Assembly: GCF_900546705.1 (NCBI RefSeq) | Contig: NZ_URDP01000048.1 | Coordinates: forward strand, 1-13,975 | Source: an uncultured Oscillibacter sp. | GTDB taxonomy: Bacteria; Bacillota; Clostridia; Oscillospirales; Oscillospiraceae | Direction of reading: 5' to 3' | Length of the DNA: 13,975 bases | Shown here: positions 1 through 6,625 of the stretch, one piece after another | How the letters are laid out: every line of letters starts with the position of its first letter | Numbering within the stretch: the first letter of the stretch is position 1 | Position numbers and translations under genes: made by a program | Notes under the pieces: generated by a model | What the model was told of the DNA's origin: nothing | The model's database searches: none | What the model saw: the letters and a program-made list of their open reading frames with translations, nothing else

Positions 1-186
1 CACAACGGCTGCGCCGTCATCAACCACGGCTTCCACTCCCAGACCGCCGCGCCCGGCTACGCCATGTGCTACGCCTGGGGCATCCGGCACCTGGACGGCG
101 ATCCCTGGCTCAAGACCCGGATCGACGACAAGGAGCACGAGTGGCTGTGGAAGCCCGACGCCAACGAGCACATCTATCAGGGCTGA
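1..186 (+). CDS. iolB: 5-deoxy-glucuronate isomerase (IolB-like), 3' end only
   Basis: Only the last 61 codons are in the window; the frame is open from base 1 to TGA at 184-186. The peptide contains NHGFHSQTAAPGY, which matches the conserved GYHPxxAAPGY segment of the KduI/IolB isomerase family; its His is expected to bind the catalytic metal in the cupin fold. A Trp-rich acidic tail follows (DDKEHEWLW), as at the IolB C-terminus. The family converts 5-deoxy-glucuronate to 2-deoxy-5-keto-gluconate in cytoplasmic myo-inositol breakdown. iolD starts 24 bases downstream, and IolD makes the IolB substrate, so the two are probably cotranscribed. The short fragment limits certainty; a related cupin isomerase is the alternative. 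Confidence 0.72.
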   Translation, partial: HNGCAVINHGFHSQTAAPGYAMCYAWGIRHLDGDPWLKTRIDDKEHEWLWKPDANEHIYQG

Positions 187-210
187 ACAAATCAGGAGGT
201 ATTTGAGAGT

Positions 211-2139
211 ATGAAAACCGTTCGTTTGACCATGGCCCAGGCCCTGGTCCGGTTCCTGGAAAACCAGTATATCGACGTGGACGGCGTCCAGACCCGCTTC
301 GTCCGGGGCGTGTTCATCATCCCCGGCCACGGCAACGTGGTGGGCCTGGGCCAGGCGCTGAGCCAGGAGGCCAAGCACCTGGAGGTCTATCAGGGCAAGA
401 ACGAGCAGGGCATGGCCCAGGCGGCCGTGGCCTTCGCCAAGCAGATGAAGCGCAAGCAGATCTTCGCCGTCACCTCCTCCGTGGGCCCCGGCGCCGCCAA
501 CATGGTCACCGCCTGCGGCACCGCCACCGCCAACAACATCCCGCTGCTGGTGCTGCCCGGCGACGTGTACGCCTGCCGCCAGCCCGACCCCGTTTTGCAG
601 CAGGTGGAGCAGACCCACAACCTGTCCATCTCCACCAACGACGCCTTCAAGGCCGTGTGCCGCTACTGGGACCGCATCGTCCGTCCCGAGCAGCTCATGA
701 GCGCCATGATGTCCGCCTTCCGCACCCTCACCGACCCGGCCAACACCGGCGCCGTATGCGTGGCCATGCCCCAGGACGTGGAGGGCGAGGCCTATGACTA
801 TCCCGAGAGCTTCTTCAAAAAGCGGGTGTGGCGTCTGGAGCGCCGTCCCGCCACCGAGGCCGCCCTGGAAGAGGCCGCCGAGGCCATCCGCAAGGCCAAG
901 CGCCCCATGCTGGTGTGCGGCGGCGGCGTGCGCTACTCCGAGGCCCACGAGGAGTTCCGCCACTTCGCCGAGGCGCTGAACATCCCCTTCGGTGAGACCC
1001 AGGCGGGCAAGTCCGCCGTGGTGTGGACCCATCCCCTGAACCTGGGCGGCCTGGGCGTCACCGGCTGCTCCGCCGCCAACGAGATCGCCAAGAAGGCGGA
1101 CCTGGTCATCGGCGTGGGCACCCGCTACACCGACTTCACCACCTCCTCCAAGTGGCTGTTCAAGGACAGCTGCAAGTTCGTCAACATCAACGTCTCCGAG
1201 TTCCAGTCTTTGAAGATGGACGCCATCCCCGTGGTGGCCGACGCCAAGGACGCCCTGCCCCGCCTGGAAAAGCTGCTGGAGGGCTACAAGAGCGGCTACA
1301 CCACCGAGATCGCCGCCGCCAAGGAGAAGTGGGCCAAGGAGCTCGAGCGCCTGGACGGCATCACCTTCGAGGACAAGAAGAGCTGGAAGCCCATCATCAA
1401 CGACGCCAACGCCGACTCCGCCAAGCGCTTTGCCAAGGACCTGGGCGCCGAGCTGTGCCAGACCACCGTCCTGGGCGCCATCAACGCCATGATGGACGAC
1501 GAGGACGTGGCCATCGGTGCCGCCGGCTCCCTGCCCGGCGACATGCAGCGGGTGTGGCGTCCCAGAGCCGTGGATACCTACAACATGGAGTACGGCTACT
1601 CCACCATGGGCTATGAGGTGGCCGGCGCCCTGGGCGTCAAGCTCGCCATCGGCGACAAGCACGAGGTCTACGCCTTCTGCGGCGACGGCAGCTTCAACAT
1701 GCTCCACGGCGAGCTCATCACCGCCTGCCAGGAGCACAAGAAGGTCAACATCTGCCTCTTCGACAACGCCAGCTTCGGCTGCATCAACAACCTCCAGGTG
1801 GGCCACGGCAACGTGACGCTGTGCACGGAGCTGCGCTACCGCAACAAGGAGGGCCTGTTCGGCGACTTCCTGAACATCGACTACGCCAAGGTGGCCGAGG
1901 CCTACGGCTGCAAGTCCTACTCCATCCACACCATGGAGGAGCTGAAGGCGGCCTTCGAGGACGCCAAGAAGGTGAAGAACCGCCCCGTGCTCTTCGACAT
2001 CAAGGTGCTGCCCAAGACCATGACCGACGGCTACGGCTCCTGGTGGCGCGTGGGTGACACGGAGGTGTCCGAGCGCCAGGAGAACCTGGACGCCTACGCC
2101 GATCATCTCGAGCACGTCAAGGACGCGCGGAAGTATTAA
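211..2139 (+). CDS. iolD: 3D-(3,5/4)-trihydroxycyclohexane-1,2-dione hydrolase (IolD)
   Basis: A 642-aa thiamine-diphosphate enzyme of the acetolactate-synthase fold, full length for IolD. It cleaves the cyclic diketone of myo-inositol catabolism to 5-deoxy-glucuronate. The N-terminal Pyr domain carries IPGHGNVVGLG (about residues 37-47) and the cofactor-activating Glu at E65 (KNEQGMA). The C-terminal PP domain has the ThDP/Mg motif GDGSFNM from residue 491, followed by FDN at 517-519 and GCINN. A central NAD-like domain lies between (about 210-360). The ATG at 211 is preceded by AGGAGG at 194-199, so the start is clear. It follows the iolB-like gene by 24 bp in the same operon. No defect is visible. 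Confidence 0.95.
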   Translation: MKTVRLTMAQALVRFLENQYIDVDGVQTRFVRGVFIIPGHGNVVGLGQALSQEAKHLEVYQGKNEQGMAQAAVAFAKQMKRKQIFAVTSSVGPGAANMVTACGTATANNIPLLVLPGDVYACRQPDPVLQQVEQTHNLSISTNDAFKAVCRYWDRIVRPEQLMSAMMSAFRTLTDPANTGAVCVAMPQDVEGEAYDYPESFFKKRVWRLERRPATEAALEEAAEAIRKAKRPMLVCGGGVRYSEAHEEFRHFAEALNIPFGETQAGKSAVVWTHPLNLGGLGVTGCSAANEIAKKADLVIGVGTRYTDFTTSSKWLFKDSCKFVNINVSEFQSLKMDAIPVVADAKDALPRLEKLLEGYKSGYTTEIAAAKEKWAKELERLDGITFEDKKSWKPIINDANADSAKRFAKDLGAELCQTTVLGAINAMMDDEDVAIGAAGSLPGDMQRVWRPRAVDTYNMEYGYSTMGYEVAGALGVKLAIGDKHEVYAFCGDGSFNMLHGELITACQEHKKVNICLFDNASFGCINNLQVGHGNVTLCTELRYRNKEGLFGDFLNIDYAKVAEAYGCKSYSIHTMEELKAAFEDAKKVKNRPVLFDIKVLPKTMTDGYGSWWRVGDTEVSERQENLDAYADHLEHVKDARKY

Positions 2140-2146
2140 AATCTTT

Positions 2147-2171
2147 CCAGGGGGGATTGCATCCCCCCTGG
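2147..2171 (+). terminator. Perfect hairpin just after iolD, without T-tract
   Basis: Arms CCAGGGGGGAT and ATCCCCCCTGG pair over 11 bp around the loop TGC, starting 7 bases after the iolD stop. No run of T follows, so it may stabilise the 3' end of the iolB-iolD mRNA or attenuate transcription rather than terminate it fully. Confidence 0.5.
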
Positions 2172-2269
2172 ATACGGACGGGCCGCACCGCCCTTGGCGG
2201 CACAGCCCGTCCGATACCCCCTCTCCCCCGCACGGCGGGGGAGCCGCGCCCAGTGGCGCGGGCATCGGA

Positions 2270-2298
2270 GTTCCGGAGAGGCGGAGCCCCTCCGGAAC
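2270..2298. repeat. 29-nt palindromic repeat, copy 1
   Basis: Starts GTTCCGGAG, ends CTCCGGAAC, with an inner GGC/GCC pairing around GGA. It is the same element as 2381-2409 with three base differences. Flanks are also shared: GGA before, and an A-rich GAAAG after. Confidence 0.8.
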
Positions 2299-2380
2299 GA
2301 AAGATGCTGGTGAGCGCCGCCCAAGGGCGCACGGGTCAACGTATTTTCGGCAGGCGCGTGTCCTGCCGAAAATGACGGGA

Positions 2381-2409
2381 GTTCCGGGCAGGCGGAGCCC
2401 GTCCGGAAC
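2381..2409. repeat. 29-nt palindromic repeat, copy 2
   Basis: Starts GTTCCGGGC, ends CGTCCGGAAC. Relative to copy 1, position 9 and its partner 21 change from G-C to C-G, and A-T at 8/22 becomes a G-T pair, so the stem is kept. It ends 15 bases before the ATG at 2425, close to that gene's ribosome-binding site. Confidence 0.8.
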
Positions 2410-2424
2410 GGAAAGGGTCAGAAC

Positions 2425-2637
2425 ATGGTTTGTCCATACTGCGGCGGGGACATGGAGCAGGGGGCCTTGCAGAGTCACTATGGAATCTATTGGCTTCCCA
2501 AGCCCCGGAAAACCGGTGTGCCGGATCTGTCCGGAGATGCGGAACTTTTGAGCAGACAGGACATCCGGCTTATTACGCCGCCCTATATTCCCGCCCAACG
2601 CTGCACCCAGTGCAAAAAGATCATCGTGGAGTATTAA
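2425..2637 (+). CDS. Small zinc-ribbon protein, PF20097 (DUF6487)-like
   Basis: A 70-aa protein with two CxxC pairs at its ends, C3/C6 (CPYC) and C60/C63 (CTQC), which should form one four-Cys zinc site. Between them is a GxIQSxxGIYW-like stretch (ALQSHYGIYWLPKP). This arrangement resembles the small clostridial PF20097/DUF6487 family; the assignment is from memory and the function is unknown. A modest Shine-Dalgarno (GAAAGGG, 2411-2417) precedes the ATG. It sits between iolD and iolG, 43 bp before iolG, and may be cotranscribed with them, although nothing in its sequence links it to inositol. It has no signal peptide and is probably cytoplasmic. Confidence 0.75.
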   Translation: MVCPYCGGDMEQGALQSHYGIYWLPKPRKTGVPDLSGDAELLSRQDIRLITPPYIPAQRCTQCKKIIVEY

Positions 2638-2680
2638 CGGCATCCCTACATTATTATAATATAAAGGAAGGGTAATCAAC

Positions 2681-3718
2681 ATGGATCAGGTTTTGAAAAT
2701 CGGCATCATCGGCTGCGGCGCCATCGGCAAGGATCACTGCCGGCGCATCATTGAGACGGTCCCCGGCGCCACCGTGGTGGCGGTTTCCGACTACGTGGCC
2801 GCTGCCGCCGACGAGACGGCCGCCAAGTACGGCATCCGCTCCTTCGGCAACGACTGCGACGGCATGATCAAGGACCCCGAGGTGGAGGCCGTGGTCATCA
2901 CCTCCATCGATCCCACCCATCACGACTACGTCATGAAGACCCTGGCCGAGGAGAAGTGGTGCTTCTGCGAAAAGCCCCTGAGCCAGAACGCCGCCGACTG
3001 CGAGGACATCATCAAGCGGGAGCTGGAGATCGGCAAGCGGCTGGTGCAGGTGGGCTTCATGCGCCACTATGACCGTGGCTACGCCGAGATGAAGCGCATC
3101 ATCGACTCCGGCGAGATCGGCAAGCCCCTGCTCATCAAGGCCTGCCACCGCAACGTCTCCCAGGGCCCGGGCTTCAAGACCGAAAACGGCGTGACCAACG
3201 TGGCCATCCACGAGCTGGACATCTGCCGCTGGCTGCTGGACGACGAGTATGAGGACGTGCAGTGCGTGAAGGTGCGCCAGTCCTCCAACTCCAACAAGGG
3301 CTACGACAACCCCCAGGTCATGCTCATGCGCACCAAGAAGGGCTGCTTCATCGACGTGGAGGTCCAGGTGGCCGACGGCTACGGCTACGACATCCAGTGC
3401 GAGGTGGTCTGCGAGAACGGCACCGTCAAGCTGCCCGACCCCTACGCCGTGGTGCGCCGCTCCCGTCCCGCCGGCTGGGACACCATGAAGCCCGCCGAGT
3501 CCATGCCCATCATGACCGACTGGAAGGAGCGCTTCATCGAGGCCTACGACATTGAGTTCTGCAAGTGGGTGGAGTCCGTCCACGCCGGCAAGCTCACCGG
3601 CCCCTCCTCCTGGGACGGCTACGTTGCCTGCGTGGCCGGCGATGCTCTGAACGCCTCCCGCGGCACCTCCCAGTTCCTGAAGGTGGAGACCATGGAGAAG
3701 CCCGAGCTGTACAAGTAA
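2681..3718 (+). CDS. iolG: Inositol 2-dehydrogenase-like oxidoreductase (Gfo/Idh/MocA)
   Basis: A 345-aa NAD-dependent dehydrogenase that by context oxidises myo-inositol to 2-keto-myo-inositol, the first catabolic step. The Rossmann motif GCGAIG is at 11-16, and the catalytic-Lys motif CEKPL gives K98. Segments KRLVQVGFMRHYD, GYDIQCE and GPSSWDGY closely match Bacillus subtilis IolG as I recall it, and the length fits. The catalytic His is H177 in AIHELD. One oddity: the residue four before it, Asp172 in B. subtilis IolG, is Asn173 here. AAAGGAAGGG (2663-2672) precedes the ATG. A strong terminator follows, so this is the last gene of the cluster seen here. A dehydrogenase for another inositol isomer or related polyol is the alternative. 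Confidence 0.88.
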   Translation: MDQVLKIGIIGCGAIGKDHCRRIIETVPGATVVAVSDYVAAAADETAAKYGIRSFGNDCDGMIKDPEVEAVVITSIDPTHHDYVMKTLAEEKWCFCEKPLSQNAADCEDIIKRELEIGKRLVQVGFMRHYDRGYAEMKRIIDSGEIGKPLLIKACHRNVSQGPGFKTENGVTNVAIHELDICRWLLDDEYEDVQCVKVRQSSNSNKGYDNPQVMLMRTKKGCFIDVEVQVADGYGYDIQCEVVCENGTVKLPDPYAVVRRSRPAGWDTMKPAESMPIMTDWKERFIEAYDIEFCKWVESVHAGKLTGPSSWDGYVACVAGDALNASRGTSQFLKVETMEKPELYK

Positions 3719-3732
3719 AATTCCGCCGCAGA

Positions 3733-3761
3733 AGGGCCGCCCGCCGGGCGGCCCTTTTTTT
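3733..3761 (+). terminator. Intrinsic terminator of the inositol cluster
   Basis: GGGCCGCCC (3734-3742) pairs with GGGCGGCCC (3746-3754) around GCC and is followed by seven T (3755-3761), 15 bases after the iolG stop. This is a classic Rho-independent terminator. Confidence 0.95.
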
Positions 3762-3777
3762 GTTTACAAAAATCCCC

Positions 3778-3806
3778 TTGCTTTCGCCCCCGGAACCGGG
3801 TACCAT
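3778..3806 (+). promoter_or_regulatory. Possible promoter of the carboxypeptidase gene
   Basis: TTGCTT (3778-3783) and TACCAT (3801-3806) with 17-bp spacing, downstream of the preceding terminator and 38 bp before the ATG. Matches to consensus are only moderate. Confidence 0.4.
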
Positions 3807-3844
3807 ACAGATAAAAAAGCAGGTCCCAAAAGGAGGGAGGCAGT

Positions 3845-4771
3845 ATGAACTACCGCATGATCGGCGCGGTGCTGGCGTCGCTGGCCCTGGCGGCCGGTAC
3901 CATGGGCATGGGCGCCACGGCCCTGGAGACACCCGGGCTCCCGGAGATCGCCGCCCAAAGCGCCCCGGTCCAGAGCGGCCCGTCCGCCCAAAGCACTTCG
4001 GCGGAGTCCGCCGCAAGCGCCCCGTCCCGGACGGCACCCGTCCCGGCGGCCGCCCCATCCCTGGAAAAGGCGGCGGTGCGCCTGCCGGAAGAGCGGCAGG
4101 GGGAGACGCCGCTGCTGGTGAATGCATGGAACCCCCTGCCGGCGGACTACGAAGTGGAGCTGGAGACGCTGGCGGGCGGTTTGCAGATCGCCGCCCAGGC
4201 CCGGCCCGCCCTGGAGCAGATGCTCGCCGACTGTGGGGCGGCGGGGCTGGACGTGACCGTGTGCTCCGCCTACCGGACGGAGTCCACCCAGAACCGGCTC
4301 TACCAGAACAAGATCGCCCGGCTGCTGTCCGCCGGGTACAGCCGGGAAGAGGCGCTGGCGGAGGCGGGCCGGTGGGTGGCCCCGCCGGGCACCAGCGAGC
4401 ACCAGACGGGTCTGGCCGTGGATATCATGGCCACGGACTACCCGGTGCTGGACGAGAAGCAGTCCCGGACGGAAGAGCAGCAGTGGCTCATGGAACATTG
4501 CTGGGAATACGGCTTCATCCTCCGCTATCCCACGGACAAGTCCTCGGTCACGGGCATCGGCTATGAGCCCTGGCACTACCGGTACGTGGGGGAGGAGATC
4601 GCTGCCGACATCCATGCGCGGGGCATCTGTCTGGAGGAATATCTGGCGGTGCCGGCGGTGGAGGGCGCCTCGGGACGGCTCCAGGCGGCGGTGGACGCGG
4701 CCCTCTCTCCCGGAGGCGGCTGGCAGCTTCCAGCGGCAAAATCCGATACAGAGAGTAAATTGGGGATGTAA
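3845..4771 (+). CDS. Secreted D-alanyl-D-alanine carboxypeptidase, VanY/M15 family
   Basis: A 308-aa extracytoplasmic zinc peptidase. Residues 1-27 form a signal peptide (MNYRMIG then a hydrophobic Ala/Leu core). A Ser/Ala/Pro-rich low-complexity linker follows to about residue 75, and the VanY-type catalytic domain spans about 90-270. Family motifs are intact: SAYR at 141-144, SEHQTGLAVD giving zinc ligands H186 and D193, and EPWH giving catalytic E241 and zinc ligand H244. The family trims the terminal D-Ala from peptidoglycan stem peptides. The ATG has AGGAGGGAGG just upstream (3831-3840). It is a single-gene unit between two terminators. No van regulatory genes are nearby, so a wall-remodelling role is more likely than glycopeptide resistance. 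Confidence 0.9.
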   Translation: MNYRMIGAVLASLALAAGTMGMGATALETPGLPEIAAQSAPVQSGPSAQSTSAESAASAPSRTAPVPAAAPSLEKAAVRLPEERQGETPLLVNAWNPLPADYEVELETLAGGLQIAAQARPALEQMLADCGAAGLDVTVCSAYRTESTQNRLYQNKIARLLSAGYSREEALAEAGRWVAPPGTSEHQTGLAVDIMATDYPVLDEKQSRTEEQQWLMEHCWEYGFILRYPTDKSSVTGIGYEPWHYRYVGEEIAADIHARGICLEEYLAVPAVEGASGRLQAAVDAALSPGGGWQLPAAKSDTESKLGM

Positions 4772-4802
4772 AATTACATATCGTATTGAAAAAACGGCCC
4801 GG

Positions 4803-4835
4803 CGCCTCCCGAAAATCGGGAGGCGTCCCCTTTTT
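4803..4835 (+). terminator. Intrinsic terminator after the carboxypeptidase gene
   Basis: CGCCTCCCGA (4803-4812) pairs with TCGGGAGGCG (4816-4825) around AAA; TTTTT follows at 4831-4835. An A-run at 4789-4794 lies on the other side. Confidence 0.85.
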
Positions 4836-4848
4836 CTTGAAATCATAC

Positions 4849-4877
4849 TTGACAAGTAGGAATTAGTGTGCTATGAC
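4849..4877 (+). promoter_or_regulatory. Promoter of iscS-iscU
   Basis: A perfect -35 TTGACA (4849-4854), 17-bp spacer and -10 TATGAC (4872-4877), with a TG extension one base before the -10. It lies 40 bp before the iscS start and after the upstream terminator. Confidence 0.75.
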
Positions 4878-4887
4878 TATATCATAG
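4871..4887. promoter_or_regulatory. Dyad operator candidate over the iscS -10
   Basis: CTATGA (4871-4876) and TCATAG (4882-4887) form a perfect inverted repeat around CTATA and cover the -10 element. A second small dyad, ACTT-GAC-AAGT (4847-4857), covers the -35. This is well placed for a repressor. An Rrf2/IscR-type regulator is the obvious guess for an isc operon, but no such gene lies beside it. Confidence 0.5.
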
Positions 4888-4917
4888 TAAAAAGATAGGA
4901 AAAGGAGGATATACAGT

Positions 4918-6105
4918 ATGTACGTCTACGCAGACAACGCGGCCACCACCGCCATGAGTCAAACCGCCCTGGAGGCCATGCTGCCCTGCCTCCGGGAAAC
5001 ATATGCCAACCCCTCCAGCCTCCACAGCCCCGGTCAGCGGGCGGCGGAGCAGCTGGCCCAGGCCCGGGAGATTTTCGCCCGGAATCTGGGCGCGTCCCCG
5101 GCGGAGATCACCTTCACCTCCGGCGGCAGCGAGTCCGACAACCAGGCCCTCCGGTCCGGCGCCATGCTGGGCCTCAGGAAGGGCAAGAAGCACATCGTCT
5201 CCACCAAGTTTGAACACCACGCGGTGCTCCACACCCTCCAGGCTCTGGAGAAGGAGGGCTTTGAGGTGACGCTGCTGGACATCCCCCCCGACGGGGTGGT
5301 GACGGCAGAGCAGGTCCGGGAGGCCATCCGGCCCGACACGGCGCTGGTGTCCGTCATGTTCGCCAACAACGAGATCGGCACCATCCAGCCCATCGCCGAC
5401 ATCGCCGCCGTGTGCCGGGAGGCGGGGGTGCTGTTCCACACGGACGCCGTCCAGGCGGCGGGGCACCTGCCCATCGACGTGGGAGCCCTGGGTGTGGACC
5501 TGCTGTCCCTCTCCGCCCACAAGTTCCACGGGCCCAAGGGCGTGGGCGTACTGTACGCCCGCCGGGGCGTGGCATTGACCAACGTCATCTACGGCGGCGC
5601 CCAGGAGCGGGGCAAGCGGGCCGGTACGGAGAACGTGCCGGGCATCGTGGGCGCGGCGGCGGCCTTCGACGAGGCCTGCGCCCGCATGGCGGAAAACGCC
5701 GAAAAGGTGACGGTCCTGCGGGACAAGCTCATCGCGGGCCTGACCGCCATCCCCCACACGGTGCTCAACGGCGACGCCGCGCGGCGGCTGCCGGGCAACG
5801 TGAACGTGTGCTTCGAGGGCATCGAGGGTGAGTCCCTTTTGCTGATGCTGGACGCCCAGGGCATCGCCGCCTCCTCTGGGTCCGCCTGCACCTCCGGCTC
5901 CCTGGACCCCAGCCACGTGCTGCTGGCCCTGGGGCGGCCCCACGAGGTGGCCCACGGCTCCTTGCGTCTGAGCCTGAGCCACTACAACACCGAAGCCGAC
6001 GTGGACCACATCCTCTCCGTGGTGCCCGGCGTGGTGGAGTACCTGCGGAACATGTCCCCGGTGTGGGACGAGCTGGAGCGGGGCGTGCGGCCCCATCTCA
6101 TCTGA
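4918..6105 (+). CDS. iscS: Cysteine desulfurase (IscS/NifS)
   Basis: A 395-aa class V aminotransferase-fold PLP enzyme that takes sulfur from cysteine and passes it as persulfide to the Fe-S scaffold. The PLP-binding Lys is K202 in SAHKFHGPKG; supporting residues are H101 (FEHHAV), D176 and Q179 (HTDAVQA). The sulfur-accepting Cys is C324 in SSGSACTSG, with the short loop spacing of group I (IscS/NifS) enzymes. The start at 4918 follows AGGAGG (4903-4908). iscU begins 20 bases downstream, so the two form one transcription unit. The absence of SUF or nif genes nearby favours a housekeeping Fe-S role. Confidence 0.93.
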   Translation: MYVYADNAATTAMSQTALEAMLPCLRETYANPSSLHSPGQRAAEQLAQAREIFARNLGASPAEITFTSGGSESDNQALRSGAMLGLRKGKKHIVSTKFEHHAVLHTLQALEKEGFEVTLLDIPPDGVVTAEQVREAIRPDTALVSVMFANNEIGTIQPIADIAAVCREAGVLFHTDAVQAAGHLPIDVGALGVDLLSLSAHKFHGPKGVGVLYARRGVALTNVIYGGAQERGKRAGTENVPGIVGAAAAFDEACARMAENAEKVTVLRDKLIAGLTAIPHTVLNGDAARRLPGNVNVCFEGIEGESLLLMLDAQGIAASSGSACTSGSLDPSHVLLALGRPHEVAHGSLRLSLSHYNTEADVDHILSVVPGVVEYLRNMSPVWDELERGVRPHLI

Positions 6106-6125
6106 AATCAGAAAGGAGTCAAGTT

Positions 6126-6569
6126 ATGGCACTTTACAGTAAAGAGGTCATGGACCATTTCCAGAATCCCCGGAACGTAGGCAAGATGGACGACGCCGAC
6201 GGCGTCGGCGAGGTGGGCAACGCCAAGTGCGGCGACATCATGCGCATGTACATCAAGGTGGACCCGGACACCCAGGTCATCACCGACGTGAAGTTCAACA
6301 CCTTCGGCTGCGGCAGCGCCATCGCCACCAGCTCCATGGCCACGGAGATGATTAAGGGCAAGAAGGTATCCGAAGCCCTGGAGCTGAGCAACCGGGCGGT
6401 GGTGGAGGCCCTGGGGGGACTGCCCGCCCAGAAGATCCACTGCTCTGTGCTGGCGGAGGAGGCCGTCCGGGCCGCCGTCAAGGACTACTACGACCGCAGC
6501 GGCATCGCCTACGGCGACGAGCTCACCGCCTGCCAGGGCCACTGCGACACCTGCGGCCACTGCGAATAA
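6126..6569 (+). CDS. iscU: Iron-sulfur cluster assembly scaffold (IscU/NifU N-domain type)
   Basis: A 147-aa scaffold on which Fe-S clusters are built before transfer. The three ligand cysteines are present, C35 (NAKCGD), C62 (FGCGSA) and C106 (KIHCSVLAEEA), with D37 and H105. LPAQKIHCS corresponds to the chaperone-binding LPPVK region of proteobacterial IscU but lacks the PPVK sequence, so an HscA-type chaperone partner is unlikely. The C-terminus adds a Cys-rich tail with C136, C140, C143 and C146. The ATG at 6126 is preferred over an in-frame ATG at 6063, which lies inside iscS, because AAAGGAG (6112-6118) is correctly spaced before it. Confidence 0.92.
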   Translation: MALYSKEVMDHFQNPRNVGKMDDADGVGEVGNAKCGDIMRMYIKVDPDTQVITDVKFNTFGCGSAIATSSMATEMIKGKKVSEALELSNRAVVEALGGLPAQKIHCSVLAEEAVRAAVKDYYDRSGIAYGDELTACQGHCDTCGHCE

Positions 6570-6570
6570 C

Positions 6571-6608
6571 AAAAAAACCGCTCCGCCGAAAGGCGGGGCG
6601 GTTTTTTT
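6571..6608. terminator. Bidirectional terminator between iscU and the phosphoesterase gene
   Basis: Seven A, then ACCGCTCCGCC (6577-6587) pairing with GGCGGGGCGGT (6592-6602) around GAAA, then a T-run to 6608. A-run and T-run on either side let it act for both converging genes. Confidence 0.95.
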
Positions 6609-6625
6609 GTCCGGGGCACGGCCGG

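Larger units (their letters stand above)
2140..2424. other. Hairpin-dense intergenic segment
   Basis: No credible gene lies here. In 263 bases (2147-2409) I can pair eight successive stem-loops: 2147-2171 (11 bp, loop TGC, no T-tract); 2175-2213 (outer CGGACGGGC/GCCCGTCCG with inner CCGCC/GGCGG at 2188-2200); 2223-2243 (CTCCCCCGC, loop ACG); 2244-2261 (CCGCGCC, loop CAGT); 2270-2298 (repeat copy 1); 2314-2330 (GCGCC/GGCGC); 2343-2373 (12 bp, ATTTTCGGCAGG arm); 2381-2409 (repeat copy 2). Only the first is placed like a terminator for iolD, and it lacks a U-run, so readthrough to iolG is possible. Role unknown. Confidence 0.8.

Noticed and set aside
2157..2375. Short open frames on both strands in the iolD downstream gap
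   Set aside because: They translate hairpin repeats into Pro/Arg/Gly-rich peptides, lack good ribosome-binding sites and overlap each other.
2655..2660. TATAAT before the IolG-like gene as a promoter
   Set aside because: No convincing -35 at proper spacing, and transcription would start within the Shine-Dalgarno sequence.
2654..3583. 309-aa frame antisense to the IolG-like gene
   Set aside because: Repetitive His/Val/Gly/Ala composition and no ribosome-binding site; a shadow of a clear dehydrogenase gene.
4882..6096. 404-aa frame antisense to iscS
   Set aside because: His/Gly/Val-rich shadow; iscS has an intact active site on the other strand.
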